Positions 5,399 through 5,991 of a stretch of 5,991 nucleotides of DNA are shown one piece after another. The position numbers were made by a program, and so were the translations under genes. The stretch comes from Akkermansiaceae bacterium. Its GTDB lineage: Bacteria; Verrucomicrobiota; Verrucomicrobiia; Verrucomicrobiales; Akkermansiaceae. Within the stretch, counting starts at the first letter, position 1. Every line of letters starts with the position of its first letter. The notes beneath the pieces were generated by a model, which ran no database searches, was not told the DNA's origin, and worked only from the letters and a program-made list of their open reading frames with translations. Location of the stretch: assembly GCA_028293225.1 (NCBI GenBank), contig JAQGPE010000347.1, positions 1 through 5,991 of the forward strand, read 5' to 3'.

Positions 5399-5991
5399 GT
5401 GTCTGAATCGGAATCATTCGTGCCGACCACAAGTGCGATCCGGCGGGCTCTCCGGCGGGCCGATGACGGTGTGGTGCTGAACGCTGTCGAAGCCGAGACG
5501 CTGCTCCACGCCCGCGGCGAGGACTTGGAGCGGCTGCTGGCGGCGGCCTCCCGCGTCCGCGATGCAGGGCTGGAGAGGGCTGGACGCCCGGGGGTGATCA
5601 CCTACTCACGTAAGGTGTTTATTCCGCTGACGCATCTGTGCCGGGACCGCTGCCACTACTGCACCTTCGTGACCACCCCGCGGCAACTGGCGAAAGCAGG
5701 GAAGGCACCCTTCCTGTCTCCGGACGAGGTCCTCGACATTGCACGGCAGGGAGCGGCGCTGGGCTGCAAGGAGGCCCTGTTCACACTTGGCGACAGGCCG
5801 GAAGACCGCTGGCCCGTGGCCCGTGAGTGGCTGGACGCGCACGGCTACGATTCCACGATCGATTACCTGCGTGCCATGGCGATCCGGGTCCTGGAGGAGA
5901 CCGGTCTCCTGCCGCATCTGAACCCCGGGGTCATGACCTGGGAGGAGATCCAGCGGCTCAAGCCGGTGGCCCCTTCGATGGGCATGATGCT
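5399..5991 (+). CDS. fbiC: FO synthase FbiC, N-terminal CofG-type radical SAM part (3' end outside window)
   Basis: This enzyme makes the 7,8-didemethyl-8-hydroxy-5-deazariboflavin (FO) chromophore of F420 from a flavin precursor and tyrosine. In actinobacteria FbiC fuses the CofG and CofH radical SAM enzymes. The 197 visible residues hold an N-terminal helical lead-in ([12 protein letters not shown], 13-24, to VRDAGL, 53-58), then [12 protein letters not shown] and the 4Fe-4S motif C81-x3-C85-x2-C88 ([10 protein letters not shown]). Next come [47 protein letters not shown] and PSMGMM at the window edge. These are recalled hallmarks of FbiC. The start is GTG 5399, with GGAGGT (5387-5392) six nucleotides upstream; no ATG gives the full N-terminus. 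The end is outside the window, so a stand-alone CofG cannot be excluded, though the long lead-in fits actinobacterial FbiC. It is divergent from fgd, linking cofactor synthesis to cofactor reduction. Confidence 0.93.
   Translation, partial: MSESESFVPTTSAIRRALRRADDGVVLNAVEAETLLHARGEDLERLLAAASRVRDAGLERAGRPGVITYSRKVFIPLTHLCRDRCHYCTFVTTPRQLAKAGKAPFLSPDEVLDIARQGAALGCKEALFTLGDRPEDRWPVAREWLDAHGYDSTIDYLRAMAIRVLEETGLLPHLNPGVMTWEEIQRLKPVAPSMGMM

Noticed and set aside
1..5991. CRISPR array, insertion sequence, phage or defence system
   Set aside because: No regularly spaced repeats, transposase-like reading frame, terminal inverted repeats or nuclease/helicase motifs were seen in any part of the window.

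Overview
The window looks like chromosomal DNA from a GC-rich actinobacterium. The strongest reason is the pair of coenzyme F420 genes at the right end. These are a near-canonical F420-dependent glucose-6-phosphate dehydrogenase (fgd) and the N-terminal part of the F420 chromophore synthase FbiC, both close to their mycobacterial relatives by recall. Codon use is G/C-ending throughout. Micrococcales (Arthrobacter-like) is a guess, not something the sequence proves.

Layout from left to right. Positions 1-405 hold the 3' end of a multi-spanning membrane protein, probably an MFS-type transporter. Positions 406-840 have no intact gene. On the minus strand this stretch carries protein-like fragments in different frames, which reads as a decayed gene. 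An AT-rich control region (about 865-960) leads into etfB (967-1746) and etfA (1762-2733), a two-gene operon for the electron transfer flavoprotein, closed by a perfect 32-bp palindrome. A separate unit follows at 2888-3829: a six-helix integral membrane protein with four histidines placed like the ligands of a di-heme cytochrome b. Two hairpins (3837-3873 and 3914-3952) end it, and the second can also terminate the convergent fgd. Then fgd (4059-5090, minus strand) and fbiC (5399 to beyond the window end, plus strand) diverge from a 308-bp AT-rich intergenic region with candidate promoters and a 15-bp palindrome.

How the genes may work together. EtfAB collects electrons from flavin dehydrogenases in the cytoplasm. 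The cytochrome b has no catalytic partner in view and could pass electrons to the quinone pool. FbiC starts F420 synthesis and Fgd makes F420H2 from glucose-6-phosphate, so the right half is a self-contained F420 make-and-reduce module. The two halves may share regulation: a 19-bp AT-rich motif (14 of 19 identical) lies upstream of etfB at 885-903 and in the fgd/fbiC intergenic region at 5178-5196. The ETF/cytochrome pairing and the shared motif are the most unusual points. Both are hypotheses drawn from one window.
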